64,000 nt of DNA. Source: Sphingomonas panni. GTDB taxonomy: Bacteria > Pseudomonadota > Alphaproteobacteria > Sphingomonadales > Sphingomonadaceae. A program made the translations under genes and the position numbers. The notes beneath the pieces are model-generated. The model saw only the letters and a program-made list of their open reading frames with translations, had not been told where the DNA came from and ran no database searches. This document shows, one piece after another, positions 35,828 to 47,623 of the stretch. Numbering within the stretch: position 1 is the stretch's first letter; each line of letters opens with the position of its first letter. Where the stretch lies: assembly GCF_022664435.1 (NCBI RefSeq), contig NZ_JAKREU010000005.1:62001-126000 (forward strand). The letters run 5' to 3'.

Positions 35828-37507
35828 ATGATGGCATCCTTCGCGCTGCTACTTGCCGCCGCGTTGCAGGCGACACCCGTCGATGCGGGGCCGCCGGTCC
35901 ATCCGATGACGCTGCGGTCGGGCGGACCGGTTTCCGCCGATCGTGCGGCATTACGGCTCGCTCATGCCGATCTCGCCATCGAAGCGCTGCCCGACCGGCG
36001 GATGCTGTCAGCCCGCGCGACGCTGACGCTGACCGCCCACGCGACGACGCCGCGCATTCCGATCGACCTCGACGACGCGCTGCAGGTACGTTCGATCCGA
36101 CTTGACGGACAGGTGGTTGCGCAAACCCGCTGGCGACAGGCGGGCGGACAGGTCGTGATCGACGCGCCGCTTGCTTCTGGCCAGCGCGCCGTTGTGGAGA
36201 TCGTGTATGCCGGTAGCCCGCACGTCGCAAAGCGCGCGCCGTGGGACGATGGTTTCGTCTGGAGCGAGTGGCAGGGCAAGCCTTGGTTCGGCACCACCGC
36301 ACAGGACAGTGGCTGTGACCTGTGGTGGCCGTGCCTCGACTTTCCGGCCGGCGAACCGGCCAGCGTCGATCTTCACCTGACCGTACCCGCCGGCCTTTCG
36401 GCGCCCACCAATGGCGTACTGCGCGGGATCGACACCCTGCCCGATGGCCGCACGACCTGGCACTGGCACGCCGGGCCGACCAACCCCTACGCCTTGGCGA
36501 TCAGCGTCGGACCTTATCGCGAGATAAAAGGCAGCTATCGTAGCCGATTCGGCAACGTGATCCCGCTGCATTTCTGGCATCTGGCGGGCAAGGAAGCACA
36601 GGCACGGCAGTTGTTCGACGAATTCGCGCCGACGCTCGACTTCTTCGAATCGACCATCGGCCCCTACCCCTTCGGCAACGAAAAGGTCGGCGTGGTCGAG
36701 ACACCCTATCTCGGCATGGAGCATCAGACGATCAACGCTTACGGCAACGGCTACAAGGCCGCGCCGGAGGGGTTCGACTGGCTGTTCCAGCATGAGTTCA
36801 GCCATGAATGGTTCGGCAACCAGATGACGGCAGCCGATTGGGACGATTTCTGGCTGCACGAGGCGTTCGCCTCCTACATGCAGCCGTTGTACGGCAAATG
36901 GCGGGAGGGCGATGCCCGCTATATTGCGATGCTGCTGATCCAGCGACAACGGGTCGCCAATCGCGCGCCGATCGTGTCGGGCAAGTCGCTGACGACGCGT
37001 GAGGTGAATGGCGATACCGGCCCCGGCACCGACGTGTATTTCAAGGGCGCGTGGATGCTGCATAGCCTGCGCCACCTGATCGGCGACCGCGCCTTCTTCG
37101 CCGCTACCCGGCGGGTCGTGTATGGCCGACCCGATCCACGGCCGGGCAACTTCACGCCGCGCTTCGCCACGACCCGCGACTTCGAAACCGCAGTTGCGCA
37201 GGAATCCGGGCAGGATTTCGGCTGGTTCTTCGACGTGTATCTCCGGCAGGCGGCACTGCCCGACCTGATCGAACGGCGCAGCGACACCGGCCTCACCCTG
37301 CGATGGCAGGTCCCGGGCGACGGGCCGTTTCCATTGCCTGTCGAAGTTGAGGTAGACGGCGTGCGCCGGACGGTGCCGATGACTGACGGTACCGGCACCG
37401 TCCCTGCTCCTCGCAGCGCCCATATCGTCGTCGATCCGATGGCATGGCTGCTACGTCGATCGCGGGCGATCGAACGGATGCAGACGCCGCGCGTTGCCAC
37501 CCCATGA
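35828..37507 (+). CDS. M1 family metallopeptidase
   Basis: A 559-aa zinc aminopeptidase with a signal peptide (residues 1-20), so probably periplasmic. The exopeptidase motif is GMEHQTINAYGNG near residue 297, and the zinc site is QHEFSHEWFGNQ near residue 322 with the third ligand Glu in WLHEAFASYM eighteen residues on. A catalytic Tyr is likely in GTDVYFKGAWML. The C-terminal domain is short. It is divergent from lon and overlaps an 81-aa gene by ATGA. It trims N-terminal residues from peptides. Confidence 0.93.
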   Translation: MMASFALLLAAALQATPVDAGPPVHPMTLRSGGPVSADRAALRLAHADLAIEALPDRRMLSARATLTLTAHATTPRIPIDLDDALQVRSIRLDGQVVAQTRWRQAGGQVVIDAPLASGQRAVVEIVYAGSPHVAKRAPWDDGFVWSEWQGKPWFGTTAQDSGCDLWWPCLDFPAGEPASVDLHLTVPAGLSAPTNGVLRGIDTLPDGRTTWHWHAGPTNPYALAISVGPYREIKGSYRSRFGNVIPLHFWHLAGKEAQARQLFDEFAPTLDFFESTIGPYPFGNEKVGVVETPYLGMEHQTINAYGNGYKAAPEGFDWLFQHEFSHEWFGNQMTAADWDDFWLHEAFASYMQPLYGKWREGDARYIAMLLIQRQRVANRAPIVSGKSLTTREVNGDTGPGTDVYFKGAWMLHSLRHLIGDRAFFAATRRVVYGRPDPRPGNFTPRFATTRDFETAVAQESGQDFGWFFDVYLRQAALPDLIERRSDTGLTLRWQVPGDGPFPLPVEVEVDGVRRTVPMTDGTGTVPAPRSAHIVVDPMAWLLRRSRAIERMQTPRVATP

Positions 37508-37749
37508 CCCAGCTTTCCAGACGTGCCGCCGAAATGGCGGCGACCTTCATGATCGGCGACGGACTTCTCGGCCTGCTCCAGCCCGATCGCCATGTCGCGC
37601 TGTGGCAGGAGCGGGCGGGCGGCGCGGAATGGCTGGTGCGACCGTTCATCGGTCGTCCTAATCTGCGCCGGGCCTATGCCATGGTGCAGATCGCCGCCGG
37701 ACTGGCACTGGCTGCCCGGCAACGACCGACGCTTACGGAACGACCGTGA
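37504..37749 (+). CDS. Small hypothetical protein (81 aa) coupled to M1 peptidase
   Basis: An 81-aa protein whose ATG overlaps the M1 peptidase stop (ATGA). It has a hydrophobic segment at about residues 12-24 (ATFMIGDGLLGLL) and another at about 58-72 (AYAMVQIAAGLALAA), separated by a basic/aromatic loop, suggesting a small two-helix membrane protein. It resembles small uncharacterised membrane proteins that accompany other sphingomonad genes; no family is recognised with confidence. Its 3' end overlaps the convergent antiporter gene by 17 bp. Confidence 0.6.
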   Translation: MTQLSRRAAEMAATFMIGDGLLGLLQPDRHVALWQERAGGAEWLVRPFIGRPNLRRAYAMVQIAAGLALAARQRPTLTERP

Positions 37750-38902
37750 TGAACAGATAGGCCGCGAAGATTGTCAGGTGGACGATCCCGGAAAGGACCG
37801 TCGTCCGCCCGTTGCCCAGCGTCAGGGTCGACACCAGCAGCGACAGCGCGAACAGCACCATCGACTTGGCATCGATGCCGAGCGACAGTGGCCAGCCCAT
37901 CACCAGCGACACGATCGCAACGCTCGGGATCGTCAGGCCGATCGTCGCCAGCGCCGACCCCATGGCGAGATTGAGGCTGGTTTGCAGCCGGTCCTTCCGC
38001 GCCGCCTTGACGGCCGCAAGGCTCTCAGGGGCAAGGACCAGTCCGGCGATCAGGATACCGACCACGGCTAGGGGCAGTCCCGCACCCAGCACGGCCCCTT
38101 CGATTGTCGGCGACAAATCCTTCGCGAGCAACACGACGCCGACCAGCGCGACCAGCAGCACTGCGAACGCGATCCACGCCGTACCAACGCTCGGAGGTTC
38201 GGCATGGGCGTCCTTGGGCAACGACCCGTCAACTGCCGGCAGGAAATAGTCGCGGTGCCGTACCGTCTGCACCATCACGAACGTCGCGTAGAGAATCACG
38301 GAAATGATCGCGACGAAGGTGAGCTGTGATGGCGACAATGTCGGCCCGGCGACCGTGGAAGTATAGTTGGGCAGGACCAGCGACATGACCGCCATCGCCG
38401 CCAGAACCGACAGCGCGGCGCTCACCCCACGCAGCACGAACCGCTGCTCATGATGGCGAATGCCGCCGACCAGCAGGCAGATGCCGACGATGAAGTTCAG
38501 GATAATCATGATCGCCGCGAACACCGTATCGCGCGCCAGTGTAGCCACGTCGCCCGATCCCGACAGCATCAACGAGACGATCAGCGAAACCTCGATGACG
38601 GTCACGGCGACTGCTAGCACCAGCGTCCCGAACGGCTCGCCAACCTTGTGCGCGACCACTTCGGCGTGATGGACCGCCGCAATCACGCAACCGATCATGA
38701 CCGCTGCCGCCAGGCCTGCCCCGACTCCGCTCGACTTCGCGAGGTTCAGCAGGATCGCGACCAGTCCGAGGAGGGGCACGACCAGCGACCACCATGGCAA
38801 GGCGGTCCGGTCGAGTAGTGCCCGTTTCGTTCCGGGAGTAACCAAGGCTTCGCCTTGTTCCGCCGCCGCCATCGCTTCCTGATCTCTCGCCGCCGACATC
38901 AT
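37733..38902 (-). CDS. Ca2+/H+ (Na+/H+) antiporter, ChaA type
   Basis: A 389-aa inner-membrane antiporter of the CaCA superfamily with about 11 helices. The two alpha-repeats show VTVIEVSLIVSLMLSG near residue 120 and LNLAMGSALATIGLTIPSV near residue 310, each placing the conserved acidic or polar residues of ChaA/CAX proteins mid-helix. A GGGAG ribosome-binding site sits before paired ATG codons at 38902/38899. It likely extrudes Ca2+ or Na+ in exchange for protons. The upstream HAD phosphatase is on the same strand. Confidence 0.9.
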   Translation of the reverse strand: MMSAARDQEAMAAAEQGEALVTPGTKRALLDRTALPWWSLVVPLLGLVAILLNLAKSSGVGAGLAAAVMIGCVIAAVHHAEVVAHKVGEPFGTLVLAVAVTVIEVSLIVSLMLSGSGDVATLARDTVFAAIMIILNFIVGICLLVGGIRHHEQRFVLRGVSAALSVLAAMAVMSLVLPNYTSTVAGPTLSPSQLTFVAIISVILYATFVMVQTVRHRDYFLPAVDGSLPKDAHAEPPSVGTAWIAFAVLLVALVGVVLLAKDLSPTIEGAVLGAGLPLAVVGILIAGLVLAPESLAAVKAARKDRLQTSLNLAMGSALATIGLTIPSVAIVSLVMGWPLSLGIDAKSMVLFALSLLVSTLTLGNGRTTVLSGIVHLTIFAAYLFITVVP

Positions 38903-38958
38903 CACTCCCTGATCGTTACGGAAAGCCAATGCTTGGGAGGCCATGATGTTTCCATCGG

Positions 38959-39654
38959 TCAACCGATCGCGTCGACCCAGTCGGGCAACGCCGCCAGATC
39001 CGGCAATTGGCGAAAGCGGGGATGGTCGCTCGGTGTCGCCGCCGCCTCATGCGACCAAGCCAAAGCCTGCGGGACATAGGCGGCCCAGGCACCGGCTGCG
39101 AGCGCGGGCAGCACATCGGACCGCATCGAATCACCCGCCATCACGGCGCGGTCTGGTGCGACACCATAGCGTTCGAACAGCCGGGCAAAGGTCTCGCTCG
39201 TCTTGTCGCTGACGATCTCGATCCCGGCAAAGCGGTCACCCAGCCCCGACGCGGCAAGCTTCGCCTCCTGGTGCAACAGGTCACCCTTCGTCACCAGCAC
39301 GAGCCGGCCTCGCTCCGACAGCGCGTCCAGCGTCGCTTCGATGCCGTGGAGCAGTTCGACAGGATGCGCCAGCAGGCGTCGTCCTGCCGCCAACAGGTCG
39401 GCAATGACGCCGCTCGGCAATCTTTCGCCGCCCAGTTCCAGCGCGGTCTCTATCATCGACAGCGTGAACCCCTTGGCACCGTAGCCATAGAGCTTCAGGT
39501 TCCGCGCCTCGCACGCATCCAGCGTTTCCAGCGCAACGTCGGCCGCCGCAAAGGGGCGGAGCATCGCCGTGAAGGCATGATGCACCTCCTCGAAATGGCG
39601 CATATTGTGCCACAACGTGTCGTCGGCATCGAGGCAGATGAGATCGATCGGCAT
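38959..39654 (-). CDS. HAD family hydrolase
   Basis: A 231-aa phosphatase-like protein. Motif I is CLDADDTLWHN (nucleophile Asp plus DxDxT), motif II LVLVTKGD, motif III a Lys near IVSDKTSETF, and motif IV MAGDSMRSDVLPA. A helical cap (residues about 15-85) suggests a subclass I HAD acting on small phosphorylated metabolites; the substrate is unknown. It lies downstream of clpX behind a strong terminator, so it is probably transcribed separately. Confidence 0.9.
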   Translation of the reverse strand: MPIDLICLDADDTLWHNMRHFEEVHHAFTAMLRPFAAADVALETLDACEARNLKLYGYGAKGFTLSMIETALELGGERLPSGVIADLLAAGRRLLAHPVELLHGIEATLDALSERGRLVLVTKGDLLHQEAKLAASGLGDRFAGIEIVSDKTSETFARLFERYGVAPDRAVMAGDSMRSDVLPALAAGAWAAYVPQALAWSHEAAATPSDHPRFRQLPDLAALPDWVDAIG

Positions 39655-39737
39655 GGACGCTGCATAGCGGTCGGGAGTTGGCGAGGAAAGTCATCGCCCC
39701 CTTCGTCATTCCGGCGAAGAGGGCGAGTGCCCGAAAC

Positions 39738-39767
39738 GCAAAACGGGCGCCGGTTGCCCGACGCCCG
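39738..39767 (-). terminator. Intrinsic terminator of clpX
   Basis: On the minus strand a 10-bp stem CGGGCGTCGG/CCGGCGCCCG (one G-U pair) closes a GCAA tetraloop and is followed by TTTTGCGTTT. It lies 30 bp after the clpX stop. Confidence 0.85.
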
Positions 39768-39797
39768 CTCGCTAGACGTAGAAGACCTGTCCGCGGC

Positions 39798-41063
<1,266 letters not shown>

Positions 41064-41150
41064 TCAATTCATCTCCCGCGCCGCCGTGACGCGTCTTTGC
41101 GCCTGTCAGGATACACACAGGCTTGTATCCGGCAATGCATTAAAACTTTG

Positions 41151-41184
41151 CCCGCCCGAGCCGCCGGATGGGGCGTCGGGCGGG
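41151..41184 (-). terminator. Terminator after clpP
   Basis: On the minus strand a 9-bp stem (41176-41184 with 41151-41159) is followed by CAAAGTTTT, directly after the clpP stop. It would reduce readthrough into clpX. Confidence 0.7.
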
Positions 41185-41192
41185 ACGACCGC

Positions 41193-41822
41193 TTACGCGG
41201 CCGGGGTCGCCTCTTCGGGCGCGCCCGGACGCTTGTCGAACACCTGATCGACCAGGCCGAACGCCTTGGCTTCGTCCGCTTCGAGGAAGGTGTCGCGGTC
41301 CATCGCCCGCTCGATCTCCTCCAGCGGCTTGCCGGTGTACTTCACGTACAGCGCGTTCATGCGATCCTTGATACGCTGGATTTCCTTGGCCTGGATCTGG
41401 ATGTCCGACGCCATGCCCTGCGCCCCGCCTGACGGCTGGTGGATCATGATGCGGGCGTTGGTCAGCGCGACACGCATCCCCGGTTCGCCCGCGGCCAGCA
41501 GGAAGCTGCCCATCGATGCCGCCTGCCCGATGCACACCGTGCCGACGCGCGGACGGATATACTGCATCGTGTCGTGGATCGCCATGCCGGCCGTCACCAC
41601 CCCACCCGGCGAGTTGATGTACATCCAGATGTCCTTCTTCGGATTTTCCGATTCGAGGAACAGCAGCTGCGCGGTGATGAGCGAGGCCATATGATCCTCG
41701 ACGCCGCCGGTCACGAACACGATGCGTTCGCGCAGCAGGCGCGAATAGATGTCGAAGCTGCGCTCGCCGCGGCTCGATTGTTCGATGACGATGGGGACGA
41801 GGCCGTCGTGGATATCTAGCAT
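41193..41822 (-). CDS. clpP: ATP-dependent Clp protease proteolytic subunit
   Basis: A 209-aa serine peptidase forming the double-heptamer chamber of ClpXP/ClpAP. The catalytic triad is Ser103 in GQAASMGSF, His128 in [11 protein letters not shown], and Asp in [12 protein letters not shown] near residue 177. The handle region [14 protein letters not shown] is conserved. The start [15 protein letters not shown] at 41822 is chosen because the 45-codon upstream extension has no homology. It lies between a GT2 gene and clpX on the same strand. Confidence 0.98.
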   Translation of the reverse strand: MLDIHDGLVPIVIEQSSRGERSFDIYSRLLRERIVFVTGGVEDHMASLITAQLLFLESENPKKDIWMYINSPGGVVTAGMAIHDTMQYIRPRVGTVCIGQAASMGSFLLAAGEPGMRVALTNARIMIHQPSGGAQGMASDIQIQAKEIQRIKDRMNALYVKYTGKPLEEIERAMDRDTFLEADEAKAFGLVDQVFDKRPGAPEEATPAA

Positions 41823-41916
41823 TGGGTTCCCGCTGAGTAGGTTTCGACGCCCTACATCGGCGCTCCCGCCTGACCGCGCAAGAGGCGAGCGCATCGCTAC
41901 GCGCCCGGAATGATGG

Positions 41917-42855
41917 TTATCGCGCCGTCCTGGTGCCGCCCGGTGCCGGATAGGCAAGATATGCCAGCCGCCGGACCTCCCGCCGCCCGCGCACCACCGT
42001 GTCGAGGATCAGGCCGGAAAACAGGCAGAGCGATGCGAGGATGACCAGGCCGGTCGCGAGGATTGCGGTAGGAAATCGTGGTACCAGCCCGGTATTCAGG
42101 TAGGTTATGGCAAGCGGCACCGCCAGGATCACAGCGGCGAGTGCCAGCAACAGTCCGATCGCGCCGAAGAACCAGAGTGGACGCTCGATCCGGTACAATG
42201 TGGCGATGGTCCGTGCGATGCGGAAGCCATCGCCATAGGTCGAAAGCTTCGACGCGGACCCTTCCGGCCGTGCGAAATAGCGAGTCGACACCTCCGCGAC
42301 CGGCATCCGCAATTCAAGCGCATGGACGCTGATCTCGGTCTCGATCTCGAACCCGGCCGACAACGACGGAAAGCTCTTCACGAACCGTCGCGAAAAGACG
42401 CGGTAGCCCGACAGGATATCGGTAAAGCTGCGCCCGAACAGCCGCGCCAGCATTCCCGTCAGCATCGCGTTGCCGAAGCGATGCCCCCGGCGATACGCCA
42501 GCGCGGCATCGCTCACCCGCTGCCCCACCACCATGTCGAGCTGCTCGTCCAGCAGTCGCGCAACCAGTTCCGGCGCAGCCTCGGCGTCATAGGTCGCGTC
42601 GCCATCGGCCATGACATAGATATCGGCATCTACATCGGCGAACATCCGCCGGACCACCGCGCCCTTGCCCTGGATGCGTTCGCTGCGCACCACTGCACCC
42701 GCGGCTCTCGCAACCTCGATCGTGCGGTCCGACGAATTATTGTCGTACACATAGATGGTCGCATCGGGCAGCGCCGCGCGGAACCCCGCGACGGTCGCGC
42801 CGATCGCGGCTTCTTCATTGTAGCAGGGCAGCAGGACGGCGACGGTCGTGGACAT
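41917..42855 (-). CDS. Glycosyltransferase family 2 (polyprenyl-phosphate type)
   Basis: A 312-aa GT-A transferase. The N-terminal fold has [26 protein letters not shown] and the metal-binding [14 protein letters not shown] near residue 90. [20 protein letters not shown] marks the dolichol-phosphate-mannose-synthase-like subgroup. Two C-terminal transmembrane helices (residues about 215-240 and 255-280) anchor it in the inner membrane. It probably transfers a sugar from a nucleotide donor to a polyprenyl phosphate for envelope glycan synthesis. It sits between tig and clpP, an unusual place. Confidence 0.92.
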   Translation of the reverse strand: MSTTVAVLLPCYNEEAAIGATVAGFRAALPDATIYVYDNNSSDRTIEVARAAGAVVRSERIQGKGAVVRRMFADVDADIYVMADGDATYDAEAAPELVARLLDEQLDMVVGQRVSDAALAYRRGHRFGNAMLTGMLARLFGRSFTDILSGYRVFSRRFVKSFPSLSAGFEIETEISVHALELRMPVAEVSTRYFARPEGSASKLSTYGDGFRIARTIATLYRIERPLWFFGAIGLLLALAAVILAVPLAITYLNTGLVPRFPTAILATGLVILASLCLFSGLILDTVVRGRREVRRLAYLAYPAPGGTRTAR

Positions 42856-42906
42856 GGTCCGCGTACAACACCGGATGCGGACGAAAGCAAGCGCCGGACA
42901 TGCAAA

Positions 42907-42937
42907 GGCCGTCCGCTCCCCGTGGAAGCGGACGGCC
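42907..42937 (-). terminator. Intrinsic terminator of tig
   Basis: A perfect 11-bp stem (42907-42917 with 42927-42937) has a 9-nt loop and a short TTTG run on the minus strand, 24 bp after the tig stop. Confidence 0.75.
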
Positions 42938-42960
42938 CATTGCCTTTCGGGATCGGACAA

Positions 42961-44571
42961 TCAGCCTTCGCTGGCTTCGGTCTCGACCTTCTTCTTGGCG
43001 CGCGGCTTCTTGGCCGGAGCCGGGGCGGCCTCGCCCTCGGCGGCTTCGGCCGGCGCGGCTTCAGCCTTCTTTGCCGGAGCCTTCTTGGCCGGCGCCTTCT
43101 TCTTCGGCGCTTCTACCTCACCCGCCGCTTCCGCCGGGGCGTCGGCAGCCGGCTCGGCCTTGGCGGCCTTCTTCGCCGGCTTGGCGTGGTCATGGTCATG
43201 ATCGTGGTTGCAATCGGGGCCATGCACATGCGGCACGGCGCCTTCTTCGCTCTCGATCTCAGCTTCGAGTTCCTCGCGCGTCACTTCGCGGTCGGTGATC
43301 TCGGCCTTGCCGAACAGGAAGTCGACGACCTTGTCCTCGTACAGCGGCGCACGCAGCTGCGCGGCGGCCATCGGCTCCTGCTGCACATACTGCATGAAGC
43401 GCTGCCGGTCCTGCGGGCCGTACTGCTGCGCGGCCTGCATGATAAGGCGCTGCATTTCCTGCTGCGTCACTTCGATGCCGTTCTGCTGGCCGATTTCCGA
43501 CAGCAGCAGGCCGAGGCGAACGCGGCGGATGGCGATCTGACGATAATCGTCACGCTCGGCTTCCAGCTCGGCGCGCGCCGCTTCCGGGTCGGCTTCGTGG
43601 CCGGCTTCATGCTGCAGCTGTGCCCAGATCTGCTCGAACTCGGCTTCGACCATCGATGGCGGAACGTCGAAATTGTGACCGGCGGCGAGCTGGTCGAGCA
43701 GCTTGCGCTTCATGTGGGTGCGGGTCAGGCCGTTCAGTTCCTGCTCGACCTGCCCCTTGATGAGGCCGCGCAGCTGCTCGAGGCTCTCGAGGCCGAGCGA
43801 CTTGGCGAACTCGTCGTCCGGGCCGCCTTCGGCCGGAACCTTCACGTCGGTGATCTTCAGGTCGAAGGTCGCTGCCTTGCCCTTCAGGTTTTCGGCCTGA
43901 TAATCGTCGGGGAAGGTTACGTTGATCGTCTTCTCGTCGCCCTTCTTGACGCCGACCAGCTGGTCTTCGAAGCCGGGAATCAGACGGCCCGAGCCGATTT
44001 CGATCGCCATGCCTTCGCCGGTGCCACCGTCGAACGCCACGTCGTCGACCTTGCCGACGAAATCCATCACGACCAGGTCACCGGTCGCGGCTTCATGACC
44101 TTCCTCGGCGTCGTTGTGACGCTTGTTGTTGCTGGCGAGCTGCTCCAGCTGCTCGTCGACCACCTTTTCATCGGCCGGAACGGTCAGCCGCTCCAGCTTC
44201 AGCGCGTCGATCGCCGGGGTCGGCACGTCGGGCAGCACTTCGAGCGATACGGTGACGGCGGCGTCCTTGCCCGGGGCATATTCGCCTTCGAGCGACACCT
44301 GCGGCGCGGTTGCCGGCCGCAGCTTCTGCTCGGCGATCAGCGTCTGGATACCGTCCTGGATCGAGCTGTTCAGCGCGTCCTGCGACAGCGCTTCGCCGTG
44401 CATCTTGCGGATCAGGTTCGCGGGCACCTTGCCGGGGCGGAAGCCGGGCATCTTGATCGTCGGCGCAACCCGCTTCACTTCGGCGTCGACCTTGGCGTCG
44501 ACCTCCGCAGCGGTGATGGTCAGCGTGTAGGCGCGCTTCAGGCCCTCGTTCAACGTCTCGACAGTCTGCAT
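42961..44571 (-). CDS. tig: Trigger factor chaperone with extended C-terminal tail
   Basis: A 536-aa ribosome-associated chaperone and prolyl isomerase. The ribosome-binding signature is GFRPGKVP near residue 44, followed by the FKBP-like domain (about residues 145-235, FVGKVDDVAFDGG, GFEDQLVG) and the helical substrate cradle. Normal trigger factors end near 430-450 aa. Here an extra tail begins about residue 446 with six His and one Cys in HVHGPDCNHDHDHDH, then about 74 residues of Lys/Ala/Pro/Glu repeats (KKAPAKKAPAKK). The ATG at 44571 starts MQTVETLNEG. It is first of a minus-strand series with GT2, clpP and clpX. Confidence 0.96.
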   Translation of the reverse strand: MQTVETLNEGLKRAYTLTITAAEVDAKVDAEVKRVAPTIKMPGFRPGKVPANLIRKMHGEALSQDALNSSIQDGIQTLIAEQKLRPATAPQVSLEGEYAPGKDAAVTVSLEVLPDVPTPAIDALKLERLTVPADEKVVDEQLEQLASNNKRHNDAEEGHEAATGDLVVMDFVGKVDDVAFDGGTGEGMAIEIGSGRLIPGFEDQLVGVKKGDEKTINVTFPDDYQAENLKGKAATFDLKITDVKVPAEGGPDDEFAKSLGLESLEQLRGLIKGQVEQELNGLTRTHMKRKLLDQLAAGHNFDVPPSMVEAEFEQIWAQLQHEAGHEADPEAARAELEAERDDYRQIAIRRVRLGLLLSEIGQQNGIEVTQQEMQRLIMQAAQQYGPQDRQRFMQYVQQEPMAAAQLRAPLYEDKVVDFLFGKAEITDREVTREELEAEIESEEGAVPHVHGPDCNHDHDHDHAKPAKKAAKAEPAADAPAEAAGEVEAPKKKAPAKKAPAKKAEAAPAEAAEGEAAPAPAKKPRAKKKVETEASEG

Positions 44572-44638
44572 TCTCACGGCTTTCGTCAAAAGAATCGAAT
44601 GGAGCGGCTCCAGCTTCGACAGGCGCTGGCGGCGTCAC

Positions 44639-44723
44639 TGGTGCGGGCGAAGGGAGTCGAACCCCCACATCTTTCGATACTGGAACCTAAATCCAGCGCG
44701 TCTACCAGTTCCGCCACGCCCGC
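44639..44723 (-). tRNA. tRNA-Leu(TAG)
   Basis: On the minus strand the acceptor GCGGGCG pairs with CGCCCGC, discriminator A, CCA encoded. The anticodon stem CTGGA/TCCAG holds loop TTTAGGT, giving anticodon TAG. The long variable arm (class II) fits leucine. It lies just upstream of tig. Confidence 0.95.
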
Positions 44724-44860
44724 CGAGCGGACGCCGCCGGCACGGGCGCGTCTATAGCAGTCGTGCGCGTCGGGGCAAGTCGCCAAGCTTCGCAGAGTTG
44801 CATCGGGTCCGCAACCCGGCCGCGTGGCGGACGTTGGGAGGTGTGAAGGAGAGATCAATC

Positions 44861-45100
44861 ATGCCCGTCGAACCCCCGATCCCCGCCGAAACCCCTGCAC
44901 CCGAACCCGGCGTCGCGCCGATTACGCCGCCGCCCGAGCATCCGGCACCGCAGAGCGAACCCGGCCAGCCGACCGCGCCGCCGCCGGAAATCGACGTGCC
45001 CGGTCCCGATATCGACGTGCCTAGCCCGATGCCGGGCGGTGATCCCGGCGTAACGCCGGTCCCCGGCCAACCCGTGATGGAAGGAAACCGACATGAGTGA
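44861..45100 (+). CDS. Small proline-rich hydrophilic protein
   Basis: A 79-aa protein with Pro about every third residue and many Glu/Gly (PAETPAPEPG, TPPPEHPAPQ, PGPDIDVPSP). It has no signal peptide, no hydrophobic core and almost no basic residues, so it is probably disordered. A good AAGGAGA ribosome-binding site precedes the ATG, which argues that it is a real gene. Its stop lies inside the start region of the next small gene (8-bp overlap). The family is not recognised. A stress-protectant or envelope-spacer role is only a guess. Confidence 0.65.
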   Translation: MPVEPPIPAETPAPEPGVAPITPPPEHPAPQSEPGQPTAPPPEIDVPGPDIDVPSPMPGGDPGVTPVPGQPVMEGNRHE

Positions 45101-45311
45101 CCGCGATCGGAGCATGCATCCCGACAGCGCACCGCAGGACGATACGGATCGCCGCAGCGATATCGAACGTGCGGTCGACGCTGTAAACGGCGACGTCGAG
45201 CGTGGCGGCACCGGCAGTGGCGCGACGTCACCGACCGAACCAACCGTATCGCCGGATACCGCAGGAGGTTCCGGCGGCGTCGTGCGCAATCAGGAGGGCG
45301 ACGGGCAATAG
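45093..45311 (+). CDS. Small acidic hydrophilic protein
   Basis: A 72-aa protein rich in Asp, Ser, Gly and Thr (DSAPQDDTDRRSDIERAVDAV, then a Gly/Ser/Thr tail). It has no membrane segment and only one short predicted helix (residues about 20-37). The ATG overlaps the end of the preceding proline-rich gene by 8 bp and has AAGGAA upstream, so the two small genes form a bicistronic unit. The family is not recognised; it resembles short disordered stress-associated proteins. Confidence 0.6.
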   Translation: MSDRDRSMHPDSAPQDDTDRRSDIERAVDAVNGDVERGGTGSGATSPTEPTVSPDTAGGSGGVVRNQEGDGQ

Positions 45312-45360
45312 GCTTGTCCCGTCCGGCTCCCCTGCTGCATATGGCAGGGGAGCGGTTCGG

Positions 45361-45986
45361 CTATTTCGCGATCCGCCGCGCGGTGATGACCTTCACCGGC
45401 GCGGCGGGCATCTCCCCTTTGAACGCGCCGTTGCTGGCCTTGACCGGATCGACAGGCGTATCGAGGATCTTCAACAGCACATCCCGACCGCCGACGATCC
45501 GCGCGAACGCCGCATAGCCCTGCCCGTCCGCCGGAACGCCCGGGGCTGCGTCCAGCGCGCGCCGCTGGTCACCCACCGAAATCGTGAATTCGCCACGCGC
45601 AGTCCCGACGCCCAGACGCGCTACCGAAAGCGTGCCATCGGTATGCGACAAACCGGTCTGGGTAGTCGGTTCGTGCTTGATCGGGGGCAGCATCTTCTTC
45701 GCATCGGTGTGCGGCCCGAACTGGACGAACCCGAATTCCGGCCCGACCTTCACGATGCGGTAGAAGCTTGTGCCGTCCAGCCGCTTCTGGTCGACATAAC
45801 GCAGGAAATTGGCTGCCGTGATCGGCGCACGCTTTACTTCGACCTCTACGGTCAGCGTGCCGGCGGTGGTGACGATCGCGACGCGCGGCAGGGGCGCTTC
45901 GTCTACAGGCTGCGGAGCCGGTACCTGCGCCAGCGCCGGACCGGCGAAGGCCAGCGCAACCAGCAGCGCGCGTCGCGTCGTCTTCA

Positions 45987-45990
<4 letters not shown>
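45361..45990 (-). CDS. Periplasmic cyclophilin-type peptidyl-prolyl isomerase
   Basis: A 209-aa PPIase with a signal peptide (residues 1-21, ending PALAQ). The cyclophilin fold shows [28 protein letters not shown], then [24 protein letters not shown] and [11 protein letters not shown]. The usual active-site FxxxQGGD pattern is altered to [10 protein letters not shown], so catalytic strength is uncertain. The ATG overlaps the gatB stop (ATGA), making it a probable coupled downstream gene of the gat operon. Confidence 0.85.
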
Positions 45991-47467
<1,477 letters not shown>

Positions 47468-47471
<4 letters not shown>

Positions 47472-47623
47472 TTTGAGTGCAACTTCCGTTCAGCGCGCTT
47501 CGCGCGGCGCTTCTTCGAATAATAGCCCCATCCAAGCCCGATACAGACTCCGAACAGGTCCGCCACCAACATGGCAAGCGGAAGCGCCGCCATCGCTACG
47601 ACAGCGATGGCGGCTTCCTCCAT
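47468..47623 (-). CDS. 51-aa membrane micro-protein between gatA and gatB
   Basis: An intact 51-codon frame, [19 protein letters not shown] at the N-terminus, with one long or hairpin hydrophobic segment (residues about 4-38) and a strongly basic tail [12 protein letters not shown]. Its ATG follows the gatA TAA with no gap (TAAATG) and its TGA overlaps the gatB ATG, filling the whole intergenic space. That double coupling supports a real gene. The basic tail predicts a cytoplasmic C-terminus. No family is recognised. Confidence 0.68.

Noticed and set aside
39700-39735. GTCATTCCGGCGAA fragment resembling a dispersed sphingomonad repeat
   Set aside because: Only a partial arm is present with no matching second arm, so it is not supported as a repeat from this window.
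42322-44757. 811-codon plus-strand frame opposite tig and GT2
   Set aside because: It spans two real genes, a terminator and a tRNA, and has no domain; high GC suppresses stops on the antisense strand.
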